Assembly (NCBI GenBank): GCA_024637225.1
Contig: JAGXFP010000036.1
Location: 1-64,000, forward strand
Direction: 5' to 3'
Source of the DNA: Desulfobacterales bacterium
GTDB taxonomy: Bacteria > Desulfobacterota > Desulfobulbia > Desulfobulbales > JAGXFP01
DNA length: 64,000 bases
The stretch's first letter is position 1, and each line of letters opens with the position of its first letter. The position numbers were made by a program, and so were the translations under genes. The notes under the pieces are model-generated. The model was given only the letters and a program-made list of their open reading frames with translations. It was not told the origin of the DNA and ran no database searches. This document shows positions 18,513 through 26,746 of this stretch, piece by piece.

Positions 18513-19787
18513 ATGTCTGCCGAAATCCACGACGTAACAATTATCGGCACCGGTCCGGCCGGGCTGGGCGCCGCCTACGAACTGATCGAGGCCAGACCTT
18601 CGCTCAAGATCCTCATGGTTGACAAGGGCAGGATCTGTTCCGGGGGGCTGCGCAACGATTGCAAACAGAACTACACCTATCCGATCGGCTTTGCCGAGGA
18701 TTACTGGCGAAAAAATCAGGCGGAAGAGATACTCGACAAGGTCGAAAACCATCTGCGGCCCGAGATCCTGCCCGCAAACCACCTTGAGACCTACCAGCGG
18801 CGGGCGGCCCGGATAGACGTAAACATCTTTGCCGTCCGCCAGGCCCATGTCGGAACCGATCAAAGCAAAAAGCTGATCCACCGCCTACTGGCCCGCCTGG
18901 AGGAACTCGGGGTTGTCATCCGACTGGGTACCGAAGTGGCCGATCTCCGCGAAACGGATGGGGATGCGGCCGTTGTCATTGACGGCGAGGAAATCCGGGC
19001 CCGCAAACTGATCGTGGCTCCGGGCCGCAAAGGCTTCAGCTTTTTGCAGGGAATCATGAAAAAACTGGCGATATCCTACGTCGATAACATCGTCGATGTG
19101 GGCGTCCGCCTGGAGACCCGGCAGGAGCGCTACCCGATTGTCGCCGATTATTACGACCCGAAGATCTATTTTCCCGATAACGTTCGGACCTTTTGCACCA
19201 ACTCGGGCCACGCCCTGGTGATCCTGGAAAAATACCAGGATTTTTATCTGATCAACGGCCACGCCCTCTCCAAGCGGCAGACCGGCAACCACCTGGTCAA
19301 CCTCGCCCTTCTGAAGACCATTCATCTCAAGGATCCGGTCAGAAGCGGCCAGCAGATGGCGGTTTACCTGGGCCGTCTGGCCAATGAAATCGGCGGCGGC
19401 CAGCCGCTGATGCAGCGGGTCGGCGATTTCCGGATGGGCAAACGGTCCAACGAGAAAACCTTTAACCGCGATCTCTACGACTTCCCGCCCACCTGCCCGG
19501 TTACCGCCGGCGATCTGGGACTGGCGGTGCCGGCCAGGATCATGCGCCACCTCTGGACCGCCATGAAAAAACTCGACACCATTGTCCCCGGCATCCTGCA
19601 TCCCAGCACGATCATGTACTATCCGGAAATCAAGATGTACGCCAACAAACCGGTTTTTCTCGATGATTACTTTCGAGTGAGCCGCCATCTCTACATGATC
19701 GGAGACGGGGCCGGCACCTCCCGCGGGATAACCGGAGCCTGGGCCAGCGGGATCAGAGCGGCCCGGGGAGTCATCAGGGCAATCTGA
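18513..19787 (+). CDS. FAD-dependent dehydrogenase (COG2509-like)
   Basis: 424 aa from the ATG at 18513 (AAGGTG upstream, and the FAD fold starts at once). An N-terminal dinucleotide-binding motif, VTIIGTGPAGLGAAYEL, is followed by a redox-loop-like RICSGGLRNDCKQNY. The C-terminal FAD motif is MIGDGAGTSRGITGAWASGI. This is the pattern of a widespread, uncharacterised flavoprotein family annotated as FAD-dependent dehydrogenase. No membrane segment or secretion signal, so it should be cytoplasmic. The octaheme cytochrome gene downstream has its own promoter-like sequence, so a functional link is not shown. Confidence 0.82.
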   Translation: MSAEIHDVTIIGTGPAGLGAAYELIEARPSLKILMVDKGRICSGGLRNDCKQNYTYPIGFAEDYWRKNQAEEILDKVENHLRPEILPANHLETYQRRAARIDVNIFAVRQAHVGTDQSKKLIHRLLARLEELGVVIRLGTEVADLRETDGDAAVVIDGEEIRARKLIVAPGRKGFSFLQGIMKKLAISYVDNIVDVGVRLETRQERYPIVADYYDPKIYFPDNVRTFCTNSGHALVILEKYQDFYLINGHALSKRQTGNHLVNLALLKTIHLKDPVRSGQQMAVYLGRLANEIGGGQPLMQRVGDFRMGKRSNEKTFNRDLYDFPPTCPVTAGDLGLAVPARIMRHLWTAMKKLDTIVPGILHPSTIMYYPEIKMYANKPVFLDDYFRVSRHLYMIGDGAGTSRGITGAWASGIRAARGVIRAI

Positions 19788-19902
19788 GCCCGCGCCTGTT
19801 TATGAGCTCGAAGTGCGACAAAGGACATTGACTACACTCAACCTCCCCTTATTACCTGTCAATCCGAAGGCATGCCCGTCCCCACCGCCTCGCCACAAGA
19901 AT

Positions 19903-19931
19903 TTGGACTTTGAGCCGGATTCAGGTACTAT
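19903..19931 (+). promoter_or_regulatory. sigma70-type promoter of the octaheme cytochrome gene
   Basis: TTGGAC (19903-19908) and TACTAT (19926-19931) are separated by 17 bases, with a second -10-like TATGAT overlapping. The start codon is 67 bases further on, preceded by a GGAGG ribosome site. Confidence 0.5.
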
Positions 19932-19997
19932 GATTTAAAGAACGCACCTATAAGATGGGCGGCACTCTTATCGTACAAACCAGAAACGGAGGAAGAG

Positions 19998-21512
19998 ATG
20001 AAAAATATAACCCTGTACCTGGTCGTTGGCCTTCTTGGCCTGCAAGTTTCCGTGGGGGTCGCGGCGGAAGCGCCGATCAGCGAACAGACCGAAGATTGCC
20101 TCGCCTGCCATGCCATTCTTCATCCGGGAATTGTCGAAGACTGGAAGAAGAGCCGCCACGCGCAGATCACCGTAAAGCAGGCCATGGCGGTAGAGGGCCT
20201 GGCCCGCAAGGTCAGCAGCACCTCGATACCGGAAAAATACCAGGATATCGCGATCGGCTGCGCAGAGTGTCACACCATGCGCCCCGATGCCCATGAAGGC
20301 ACGGTGGATCATCTCGGCCACCGGATGCACATCGTTGTCAGCCCGGATGATTGCCGAACCTGCCATGACGAAGAGGCCGAGCAATTTGAAAAGAATCTCA
20401 TGTCCCACGCCTATGGCAACCTGGCGAACAATTCATTGTATAACGCCCTGGAGCATTCCATCCTGGGCCGATCGCTCCACAAGGACGGCAAGCTTCTCAA
20501 GGCCCCGGCCTCCGACTTGACCAAGGAAGAAGCCTGCTATTATTGCCACGGCACCAAGCTCGAAGTCACGGGTTACGAAGTCCGCGAAACCGAGCTGGCC
20601 GGCGAATTAAGCTTTCCCCGCATCAAGGGGTGGCCTAATCAGGGCGTGGGGCGGATCAATCTCGATGGCAGCCGCGGCTCGTGCTCCGCCTGCCACACCC
20701 GGCACGCCTTTTCCATCGAGATGGCGAGAAAGCCTTATACCTGCAAGGAATGCCATCACGGCCCGGACGTCCCGGCTTTCAAGGTCTACGAGGCAAGCAA
20801 ACACGGCAATATCTTTTCGGCCAAGCATAAATCATGGGATTTCACGGCGGTCCCCTGGACGATCGGCAAGGATTTCACCGCACCGGTTTGCGCCACCTGC
20901 CATATCAGCCTGGTAGTCGATCCGGAAGGGGAAGTCGTTGCCAAACGCACCCACCGGATGAATGATCGCCTCCCCTGGCGGCTGTTCGGCCTTATCTATA
21001 GCCACCCCCACCCGATCAATCCGGACACGACCATCATCCGCAACAAGGACGGAATACCGCTGCCCACCGACTTTGCCGGGGGCTTTGCGGAGGAATACCT
21101 GATTGACGCGGAGGAGATGACGGCTCGCAAAAACACCATGCAGCGGGTGTGCCGGAGCTGTCACGGGACGGCCTGGGTGGATGGCCACTGGACCCGGTTC
21201 GATGAGAACATCAAGCTGACAAATAACGAAACCCTTGCCGCAACCGGGATTATGCAGGAAATATGGGAGCTGGGACTTGCCGACAGCACCAACCCTTTTG
21301 ATGAATTCATCGAGGGAAGATGGACCGACTCCTGGCTGATCTATGCCAATACCATCCGCTTTTCCTCGGCCATGGGCGGGGGTGGAGATTACACCGTTTT
21401 TGCCGATGGCAGGTACCAATTCTCCAAGCAGCTGCGGGAATTGGAAGACTGGCTGGCCCTGCATAAACAAATCCGGCACCTGTCGAAGGAAAAGAAAGAA
21501 AAGGACGACTGA
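19998..21512 (+). CDS. HAO-like octaheme cytochrome c
   Basis: 504 aa. A cleavable signal peptide (LYLVVGLLGLQVSVGVAAEA) indicates the periplasm. Eight CxxCH haem sites are visible: CLACH 34, CAECH 88, CRTCH near 119, CYYCH 180, CSACH 229, CKECH 249, CATCH 298 and CRSCH 385. CSACHTRHAFS followed by CKECHHGPD and VYEASKHGN is the signature of the hydroxylamine-oxidoreductase/NrfA-related octaheme group. Members oxidise hydroxylamine or hydrazine, or in organisms lacking nitrification reduce nitrite or hydroxylamine. I cannot see the cross-linking Tyr of true HAO, so a reductive role is more likely (inference). No quinol-oxidising partner is adjacent. The ribosome site GGAGGAAGAG precedes the ATG. 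Confidence 0.9.
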   Translation: MKNITLYLVVGLLGLQVSVGVAAEAPISEQTEDCLACHAILHPGIVEDWKKSRHAQITVKQAMAVEGLARKVSSTSIPEKYQDIAIGCAECHTMRPDAHEGTVDHLGHRMHIVVSPDDCRTCHDEEAEQFEKNLMSHAYGNLANNSLYNALEHSILGRSLHKDGKLLKAPASDLTKEEACYYCHGTKLEVTGYEVRETELAGELSFPRIKGWPNQGVGRINLDGSRGSCSACHTRHAFSIEMARKPYTCKECHHGPDVPAFKVYEASKHGNIFSAKHKSWDFTAVPWTIGKDFTAPVCATCHISLVVDPEGEVVAKRTHRMNDRLPWRLFGLIYSHPHPINPDTTIIRNKDGIPLPTDFAGGFAEEYLIDAEEMTARKNTMQRVCRSCHGTAWVDGHWTRFDENIKLTNNETLAATGIMQEIWELGLADSTNPFDEFIEGRWTDSWLIYANTIRFSSAMGGGGDYTVFADGRYQFSKQLRELEDWLALHKQIRHLSKEKKEKDD

Positions 21513-21527
21513 TTAAGGAGGAGGACC

Positions 21528-21565
21528 GGGCGGATCAGGGCGGATCAGGGCGGATCAGGGCGGAT
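21528..21565 (+). repeat. 10-bp tandem repeat GGGCGGATCA, about 3.8 copies
   Basis: Perfect head-to-tail copies of GGGCGGATCA begin 15 bases after the cytochrome gene. The rest of 21566-21824 contains no gene I can support; GACCGGGGGG-type C runs near 21610 are the only other feature. Confidence 0.9.
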
Positions 21566-21824
21566 GTCAATGGCGACGACCAGCCCCGGATCGGGAAAAC
21601 CAACCGGTCCCCCCCCGGTCTCTTCCAAGCGGTCGGTTTCCGAATGGCATATTTGCCGGCGGCCGCTGCCTGTTTCCTGACCTTTTAAAAATAAAAAGGG
21701 GCACCGATTAAAAGAACCTTTGACTACTTCCTTTAAAAAGCGTTCCGGTCAGGTTTTGCAAAAAGGGGAAAAATCTCCAGGCCGGCCAAAACTTCATGAA
21801 GCATTAAAAAAATGCTGAAAATAA

Positions 21825-22724
21825 TTATTTCCCTTCCGGAATTTCAGATTCGTGCGGTTTCTTTATCGGCTGCCTCTGCATATTTCCTTTCTGCAATTCA
21901 GCGTCGGTAACCTTGATTACCAGTATCTTGATGCCGGTGATGGTTTCCCCTGCTTCACCGGTAAGCGGAACAGGATTGGGCTCAGGTTTTTTCTGATCAA
22001 ACACAGGCCTGGCGCCGGTATAGGCGCCCACATGCTTGCCGGGTTGCGGTTGTCCGGCCTTAAGTTCATCCCTGGCAATCAGAAAACAAGGCCGGCCGGC
22101 CGGCAGTTGCAGCTCAAACTTTCCGGAAGCGCCGGTTTTTTCAGAGATAAAGTACGGTTTCTGGGAATCAGGATTCAGTTTTACCAGTATCCAGGCGTTT
22201 GCAAAAGGCTGACGATTTACATCGATCAAGGTTCCCCTGACCGTAAAAAAATCAATTGATTGCCGCTCCGGCTCATGGGATGAAACGGTTATGGTCCCCA
22301 ACTCCTGTGCTTTGCCATTGCCGGCTACTTCGAAAACCCTGCCCCTGTTTTTCTCGTCCAAGGCGGGAAATGACTTTTCGTCCGGGCCCGGCGGCCCGAT
22401 TTCATTTTTGGCAATGTCCCTGATGATAACCCCGAGATTATAATCCCCCGCAGGCAGTTCAACGGAGAATCTGCCCTCCCGATCAACCGTGGTGATCCGG
22501 TCGGGAATGCGGAGAAGACTGTCTGTTTTACGAGGATAGCCTGCCCGAGTATTGAAAAAAGCTACTATCCCACCAGGCATAGGGCCCTGCCCTTCAATCT
22601 TGATCCGGCCGCTGACAACACCCTTATCTTGGGAGCTAAACGGTCCCGGCTTAATTTCCCCGGCGATGCCCAGGGTCACCAGAATAAGTGTTGCTGAAAG
22701 AAGAATTGAAAATTTCAGGTACAT
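21825..22724 (-). CDS. secreted protein with carboxypeptidase-regulatory-like domains
   Basis: 299 aa. An N-terminal signal peptide (YLKFSILLSATLILVTLGIAG) is followed by two beta-sandwich repeats. The first begins VVSGRIKIEGQGPMPGGIVA with GRFSVELPAGDYNLGVI. The second begins FTVRGTLIDVNRQPFANAWI with GKFELQLPAGRPCFLIA. These are the hallmarks of carboxypeptidase-regulatory-like/Cna-B-type modules found in exported proteins. The C-terminal tail is charged and Lys/Pro/Glu-rich. No enzyme domain. It is divergent from a second protein of the same style at 23149, suggesting a related pair exported to the periplasm or cell surface. Confidence 0.75.
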   Translation of the reverse strand: MYLKFSILLSATLILVTLGIAGEIKPGPFSSQDKGVVSGRIKIEGQGPMPGGIVAFFNTRAGYPRKTDSLLRIPDRITTVDREGRFSVELPAGDYNLGVIIRDIAKNEIGPPGPDEKSFPALDEKNRGRVFEVAGNGKAQELGTITVSSHEPERQSIDFFTVRGTLIDVNRQPFANAWILVKLNPDSQKPYFISEKTGASGKFELQLPAGRPCFLIARDELKAGQPQPGKHVGAYTGARPVFDQKKPEPNPVPLTGEAGETITGIKILVIKVTDAELQKGNMQRQPIKKPHESEIPEGK

Positions 22725-22744
22725 AAAATTCGACTAACCCGCAC

Positions 22745-22870
22745 AAATTAAAAAATCAAGTCATTGCGAACGCTGCGAAGCAATTCAGAAACAATAAAGC
22801 TAGTTGAAAATACTGAATTGCTTCGTAGCTTTTCTCGTCCCAACGACGGGGAAAATCAGTTTTCGCGACC
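22745..22870. repeat. dispersed repeat copy (CATTGCGAACG type)
   Basis: AAGTCATTGCGAACGCTGCG AAGCAATTCAG, an AT-rich centre, then CTGAATTGCTTCGTAGC form an imperfect inverted repeat. It is a diverged copy of the element at 16.74 kb, with the shared internal words CAGAAA, AATAA and TTGAAAATA. The remainder up to 23148 is AT-rich, probably holding the promoter of the next gene (TATTATAAAAT near 23050). Confidence 0.7.
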
Positions 22871-23148
22871 CATCAAAGTTTTCTTCAACAAATTTCTCAA
22901 AGTCCGGGCTCTCAATCTTTAATAATATCCGATCCGAAATGATTTTCCCGCTATTCCGGCATCCTATTCCGCAGGCTTCGAGCAGTCCTGATTTGGAACG
23001 AACTTTATATACTGATTTCCACTGAAATCGGGGAATTTATTTTAACAATTATTATAAAATTTAGTTCATTCGTTTTGGTTTAGTTTTAAAGTGCTGATCT
23101 AAAAGGATGAGAAATTGCACTACGTAAAAAATCGCAGGGAGGTTGACC

Positions 23149-23916
23149 ATGGCTAAGCAGCGCATTTTGACAATAATCGCGGTTATCTCGGCAATAACCT
23201 TTATGCTGAGCGGCAATGCTGCGGCAGCAGACGGTACCTTGCGGGTGACCTTCAAGTATAAAAACGACGGGGCGGAGGAGGCTCTTTCTTCTGCTTATCT
23301 GTATCTGCAAAATGGGAATCAATCGCCGCCGATGGAGAAATATTTCAAGAACGCGGACTATATCTTCGGGCCCTCCGATTCCTCCGGACGGATTTCAGCA
23401 AGTGTCCCGGAAGGTATGTATTACATGAGACTGACGAAAAGAAGTCCGCTTGCATCGCCGGAACCCCTGGGCCCGCCCGAGGCGGGCGATTATACCTGGA
23501 CCGATTACCGGCTGGTTAACATAACAGCCGGGACCGTCACTGATCTGGGAACCAAGTATGCTTTTCTCTTTCGCGAGGATCATATACAAATCACCGGCAC
23601 CCTTACGAATAGTAACGGAGAACCGCTGACCAACCGGTATGTCAAGGCGCAGATCGAGCCCTGCATAGAAGCTGACGGCTACTACGGGATTGCTTCCAAC
23701 AGCTGCGGGCCGGTTAAATTCCCGGCTCAACAGAGGACGGACGCAGAGGGGAAATACACCTTGCTGCTGAATGAACCGGGAACGTATTACATCGTCGTGT
23801 CGACAACCCTGGGCGACAAACACCAGAGATATCAAGGCAATTCCAGCAGCACGGGCTGGTACATGGGCCCGATAACGGTCGAGGGAGGCGACAAAATCGT
23901 GCTGAATAACAGGTAA
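23149..23916 (+). CDS. secreted carboxypeptidase-regulatory-like protein
   Basis: 255 aa from the ATG at 23149, chosen over an upstream TTG because GGGAGG sits six bases before it. The signal peptide is AKQRILTIIAVISAITFMLS ending NAAAA. Two beta-sandwich modules follow: TLRVTFKYKNDGAEEALSSA with GRISASVPEGMYYMRL, and IQITGTLTNSNGEPLTNRYV with GKYTLLLNEPGTYYIVV. The YYIV/YMRL strands after a PEG or EPG turn are typical of these modules. No catalytic residues. Probably periplasmic or surface-exposed; function unknown. Confidence 0.75.
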   Translation: MAKQRILTIIAVISAITFMLSGNAAAADGTLRVTFKYKNDGAEEALSSAYLYLQNGNQSPPMEKYFKNADYIFGPSDSSGRISASVPEGMYYMRLTKRSPLASPEPLGPPEAGDYTWTDYRLVNITAGTVTDLGTKYAFLFREDHIQITGTLTNSNGEPLTNRYVKAQIEPCIEADGYYGIASNSCGPVKFPAQQRTDAEGKYTLLLNEPGTYYIVVSTTLGDKHQRYQGNSSSTGWYMGPITVEGGDKIVLNNR

Positions 23917-24044
23917 GCCTCCGCGGGTTGTTTAATATATAACGGAGTTTTTCAGGTGTCCCCTCGGGGTCGGATCGAACAACTACTTAAGATTTGTCTA
24001 ACAATACTGACTTCAGAGCTTGAAGTACATGCCTGCCCTTTTTG

Positions 24045-24237
24045 GGTGCTTTTTGCGACGCCATCAGTGATGAGTTCATCAAAAAGTCAAAAATGGGGAT
24101 GGCTAAGCAAAAATCGTCAGATCCAAGGCGCGCAAATTTCGAGGAATGAAGCCTACTTCAGTACGCTGCAATGACGAGATAATTTGCAGCAACGCAGGAG
24201 CTGGCGACTTTTTGCGACGCCATCAGTGGTTGAAGCG
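24045..24237. repeat. dispersed repeat with GCGACGCCATCAGTG ends, abutting ribF
   Basis: TTTTTGCGACGCCATCAGTG occurs at both edges as a direct repeat about 160 bases apart, with GGATGGCTAAGCAAAAATCG inside. The same words occur at 25.6, 28.8 and 29.9 kb. The right end overlaps the ribF stop codon (TGATGGCGTCGC on the - strand). No coding potential. Confidence 0.75.
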
Positions 24238-25206
24238 ATCCTCGCAGGAGAGCAGCACCTCTTTCTGGGCGTCGGCCAGTACCTGCTTGGCTTCCTCGAT
24301 GTCTTTGGCGATCTGTCTTGCCAGTTCTTCCGGACCGGAGAATTTTCTTTCATCCCGCAGAAAGCGAAGGAGATTGACCTTGATCGGCTGGCCGTAGATA
24401 TCCTGGTTGAACCCGAAGATATGGGTCTCAGCCGAGATTCCCAGATCAGGGTCGGTGTCGGCGAAGGTCGGATTATGGCCGATATTCAAAACGCCGCCGT
24501 AGCATTTACCGCCATAGGTGACCTGGGTCACATAGACCCCGTGCTTGGGGCAGAGGTCCTCCGGGGCGATGCGCAGGTTGGCGGTGGGGAAGCCGATTTT
24601 GGCGCCGCCCCGCTGCTTGCCGACCCTGACCTCGCCCCTGATCTGGTAATAACGGCCCAGCAGTTTCTTGACATCCCGCATCCTTCCTTCCCGAACCAGT
24701 TCCCTGATCTTCGAGCTGCTGACCAGCATATCATCGACATGATAGGCTTCGACTACGGAGACCTCAAATCCTTCCCTGGCCCCTTTATCCTTAAGAAAGG
24801 AGATGTCCCCCTCCCTGCCCCTGCCGAAGGCGTAATCGTAACCCACCACCAGTTCGTTGATCCCGAGTTTTTTGAAGAGTTCGTCGATGAAGCTGTCGGC
24901 GGGGGTGGCGGCCAGCTCTTTAGTGAACGGCAGGACGATCAGGATATCGATGTCGGCCATCTCTATCAGTTCGATTTTCTGTGCGGTGGTCGAAATCAGC
25001 TTGATACCGCTCTCCGGCCTGACCACCTGCAGTGGATGAGGATCGAATGTGATGGCGACGCTGGTCCCTTTGTGGCGTTTAGCTTTGACGATCACCTCGC
25101 TGAACAGGATCTGATGGCCCAGATGGACCCCGTCGAAGTTGCCGATGGTCACAAAGGGCCTGACCGGCCTGGCGGTTATTTCGTCGAGACTTCGGTATAG
25201 TTTCAT
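24223..25206 (-). CDS. ribF: bifunctional riboflavin kinase/FAD synthetase
   Basis: 327 aa from the ATG at 25206 (AAGGAAC upstream). The N-terminal nucleotidyltransferase domain has TIGNFDGVHLGHQ (20-32), FDPHPLQVV and VGYDYAFGRGREGD. The SSSKIRELVREG motif leads to the C-terminal flavokinase domain with RGGAKIGFPTANL and GVLNIGHNPTF. It phosphorylates riboflavin to FMN and adenylylates it to FAD in the cytoplasm. The stop codon lies in the edge of a dispersed repeat. No operon partner. Confidence 0.95.
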   Translation of the reverse strand: MKLYRSLDEITARPVRPFVTIGNFDGVHLGHQILFSEVIVKAKRHKGTSVAITFDPHPLQVVRPESGIKLISTTAQKIELIEMADIDILIVLPFTKELAATPADSFIDELFKKLGINELVVGYDYAFGRGREGDISFLKDKGAREGFEVSVVEAYHVDDMLVSSSKIRELVREGRMRDVKKLLGRYYQIRGEVRVGKQRGGAKIGFPTANLRIAPEDLCPKHGVYVTQVTYGGKCYGGVLNIGHNPTFADTDPDLGISAETHIFGFNQDIYGQPIKVNLLRFLRDERKFSGPEELARQIAKDIEEAKQVLADAQKEVLLSCEDRFNH

Positions 25207-25280
25207 GTTCCTTGCTGATTCAGATGGCTGAAAGATTCCCCGCCCCTTAAAAAAAGCGGGGGCGCGGTAAATAAAAATCC

Positions 25281-25309
25281 TTGACAAAATGGCCGTTAAA
25301 TATTTAAAG
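25281..25309 (+). promoter_or_regulatory. tRNA-Leu promoter
   Basis: TTGACA (25281-25286) is followed after 16-17 bases by TTTAAAG (25303-25309). The tRNA starts 15 bases later. The -35 box is a perfect consensus; the -10 box is weak. Confidence 0.55.
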
Positions 25310-25323
25310 TCGCCTCTCGATGT

Positions 25324-25410
25324 GCCGAAGTGGCGGAATTGGTAGACGCGCTAGGTTCAGGGTCTAGTGGGGGTTTCCTCGTGGAGGTTCAAGTCCTCTC
25401 TTCGGCACCA
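25324..25410 (+). tRNA. tRNA-Leu (anticodon CAG)
   Basis: 87 nt. The acceptor stem GCCGAAG pairs with CTTCGGC, followed by encoded ACCA. The anticodon stem is CTAGG/TCTAG with loop TTCAGGG, giving anticodon CAG. A long variable arm (TGGGGGTTTCCTCGT) marks a class II tRNA, and the T arm is GAGGTTCAAGTCCTC. A run of eight T starts five bases after the 3' end. Confidence 0.97.
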
Positions 25411-25624
25411 TCGATTTTTTTTCTTCTGCCTTTTTCTTTCCCATTTTTCATTTCGGTATTGCCCCCCCGATATCCTCTTGCGATTATCCCGCTCCGTGCT
25501 TAGTTTACATTAACTCTATTTGTACCGCATTTCGCCGATATTTATTTGTCTTAATATTATCGAAAGCGACGGACAGGCCGACTTCTTAACTGGCTTTCCG
25601 GTGATTGTCAAGACAGCGCCAACG

Positions 25625-25735
25625 ATGAAGGCGTCGCAAAAAGCATCCAAAAGGTGGCATGCAATCCGATCTACTGCGTCGTGGCACATTTTTGCTTAGC
25701 CATCCCATGATTTATTTTGCGAGTTGTCAACGATT
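25625..25735. repeat. dispersed repeat copy upstream of the rhomboid gene
   Basis: AAGGCGTCGCAAAAAGC at the left, GATCTACTGCGTCGTGGC and TTTTTGCTTAGCCATCCCAT inside, and TTTTGCGAGTTGTCAACGA at the right correspond word for word to the element at 28795-28950. The stretch 25411-25624 between the tRNA and this repeat shows no feature I can support. Confidence 0.75.
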
Positions 25736-25773
25736 GCCGGCCGGCCCTTCTTCACCGGGATAATGGTGCCGAT

Positions 25774-26667
25774 TTGGAAAGCATCAACAAGCAACACATC
25801 GCGACGGCAACCACCCCGGACCGCCGGCAGGCCGAGCTCTGGTCCCTGGTGCTGCTTTCCGCGGGAATCGCCAATCTCAGCGAATATCGATACCCCGATT
25901 ACCTGGTTATGGTCGAAGAAGATCAAGCCGAGCGGGCCGCACTGGAGATTCAGGATTACGAAAGAGAAAACCGGAACTGGCCCCCGCCGAAAAACCTCGG
26001 GCCGGTCACGATGGTCGAGGAGGAAAAGCGGCCGCCGACCGTCTTGCTGATGGGTACCCTGCTGGTCTTCCATATGATTACCGGGCCGTTCTCCGCGGAG
26101 AGCACCTGGTTCAGCCGGGGCGCCGTTGACTCCCGGGCCATTCTCGAGGGCGGCGAATGGTGGCGCCTGATAACCGCCCTGACCCTGCACTCCGGCCCCG
26201 GCCACCTGCTGGGCAATCTCTTTATCGGCGGGGTGATCATCCATTACCTGAGCAAGGTATTCGGCACCGGCCTCGGCTGGTTTATGGTGATCGCCGCCGG
26301 GACGATCGCCAACTATGTCAATGTAGCGGCCCGGGGATCCGGCCATATCTCGGTCGGTTTCTCAACCGCGGTTTTCGCGGCGGTCGGCCTGCTCTGCGGC
26401 ATTCAGTTGAAGTTAACCAATCTGCGTTCGGTTCTGTTGCCCCTGGGAGCCGGGGCGGCCCTGCTGGCCATGCTGGGCTCCTCGGGAGAGCGGACCGATC
26501 TGGGCGCCCATCTCTGGGGATTGGTGGTCGGCCTGCTCCTTGGCGCGGCCTGGCGCCTGCCCTGGAATACCTTGCGTTCATGGTCGTGGTCGGGTAAACA
26601 AACTGCTATGCTTACCCTGACTTTGCTGGCCGTCTGGTACGCATGGGCCAAGGCTTTAGCGGGCTGA
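25774..26667 (+). CDS. rhomboid-family intramembrane protease
   Basis: 297 aa from the TTG at 25774. An earlier TTG at 25717 would put repeat sequence in the N-terminus, and neither start has a good ribosome site. A soluble N-terminal domain (ELWSLVLLSAGI, MVEEDQAERAALEIQDYERE, NRNWPPP) is typical of one rhomboid subgroup. Six membrane segments follow, with GEWWRLITALTLHSGPGHLLGN, then the catalytic serine in VGFSTAVF (Ser197; usual GxSG has Thr after Ser) and the catalytic histidine in GAHLWGL (His246). Both members of the dyad are present, so it should cleave membrane proteins. hflK follows after 79 bases. Confidence 0.82.
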   Translation: MESINKQHIATATTPDRRQAELWSLVLLSAGIANLSEYRYPDYLVMVEEDQAERAALEIQDYERENRNWPPPKNLGPVTMVEEEKRPPTVLLMGTLLVFHMITGPFSAESTWFSRGAVDSRAILEGGEWWRLITALTLHSGPGHLLGNLFIGGVIIHYLSKVFGTGLGWFMVIAAGTIANYVNVAARGSGHISVGFSTAVFAAVGLLCGIQLKLTNLRSVLLPLGAGAALLAMLGSSGERTDLGAHLWGLVVGLLLGAAWRLPWNTLRSWSWSGKQTAMLTLTLLAVWYAWAKALAG

Positions 26668-26746
26668 AAAAAGAACTTGTAATGACTGGGCAAATTTGCG
26701 AAGGTTGTTTGCACGTACCATAAAACACTTAAAAAGGTTAGACAAA

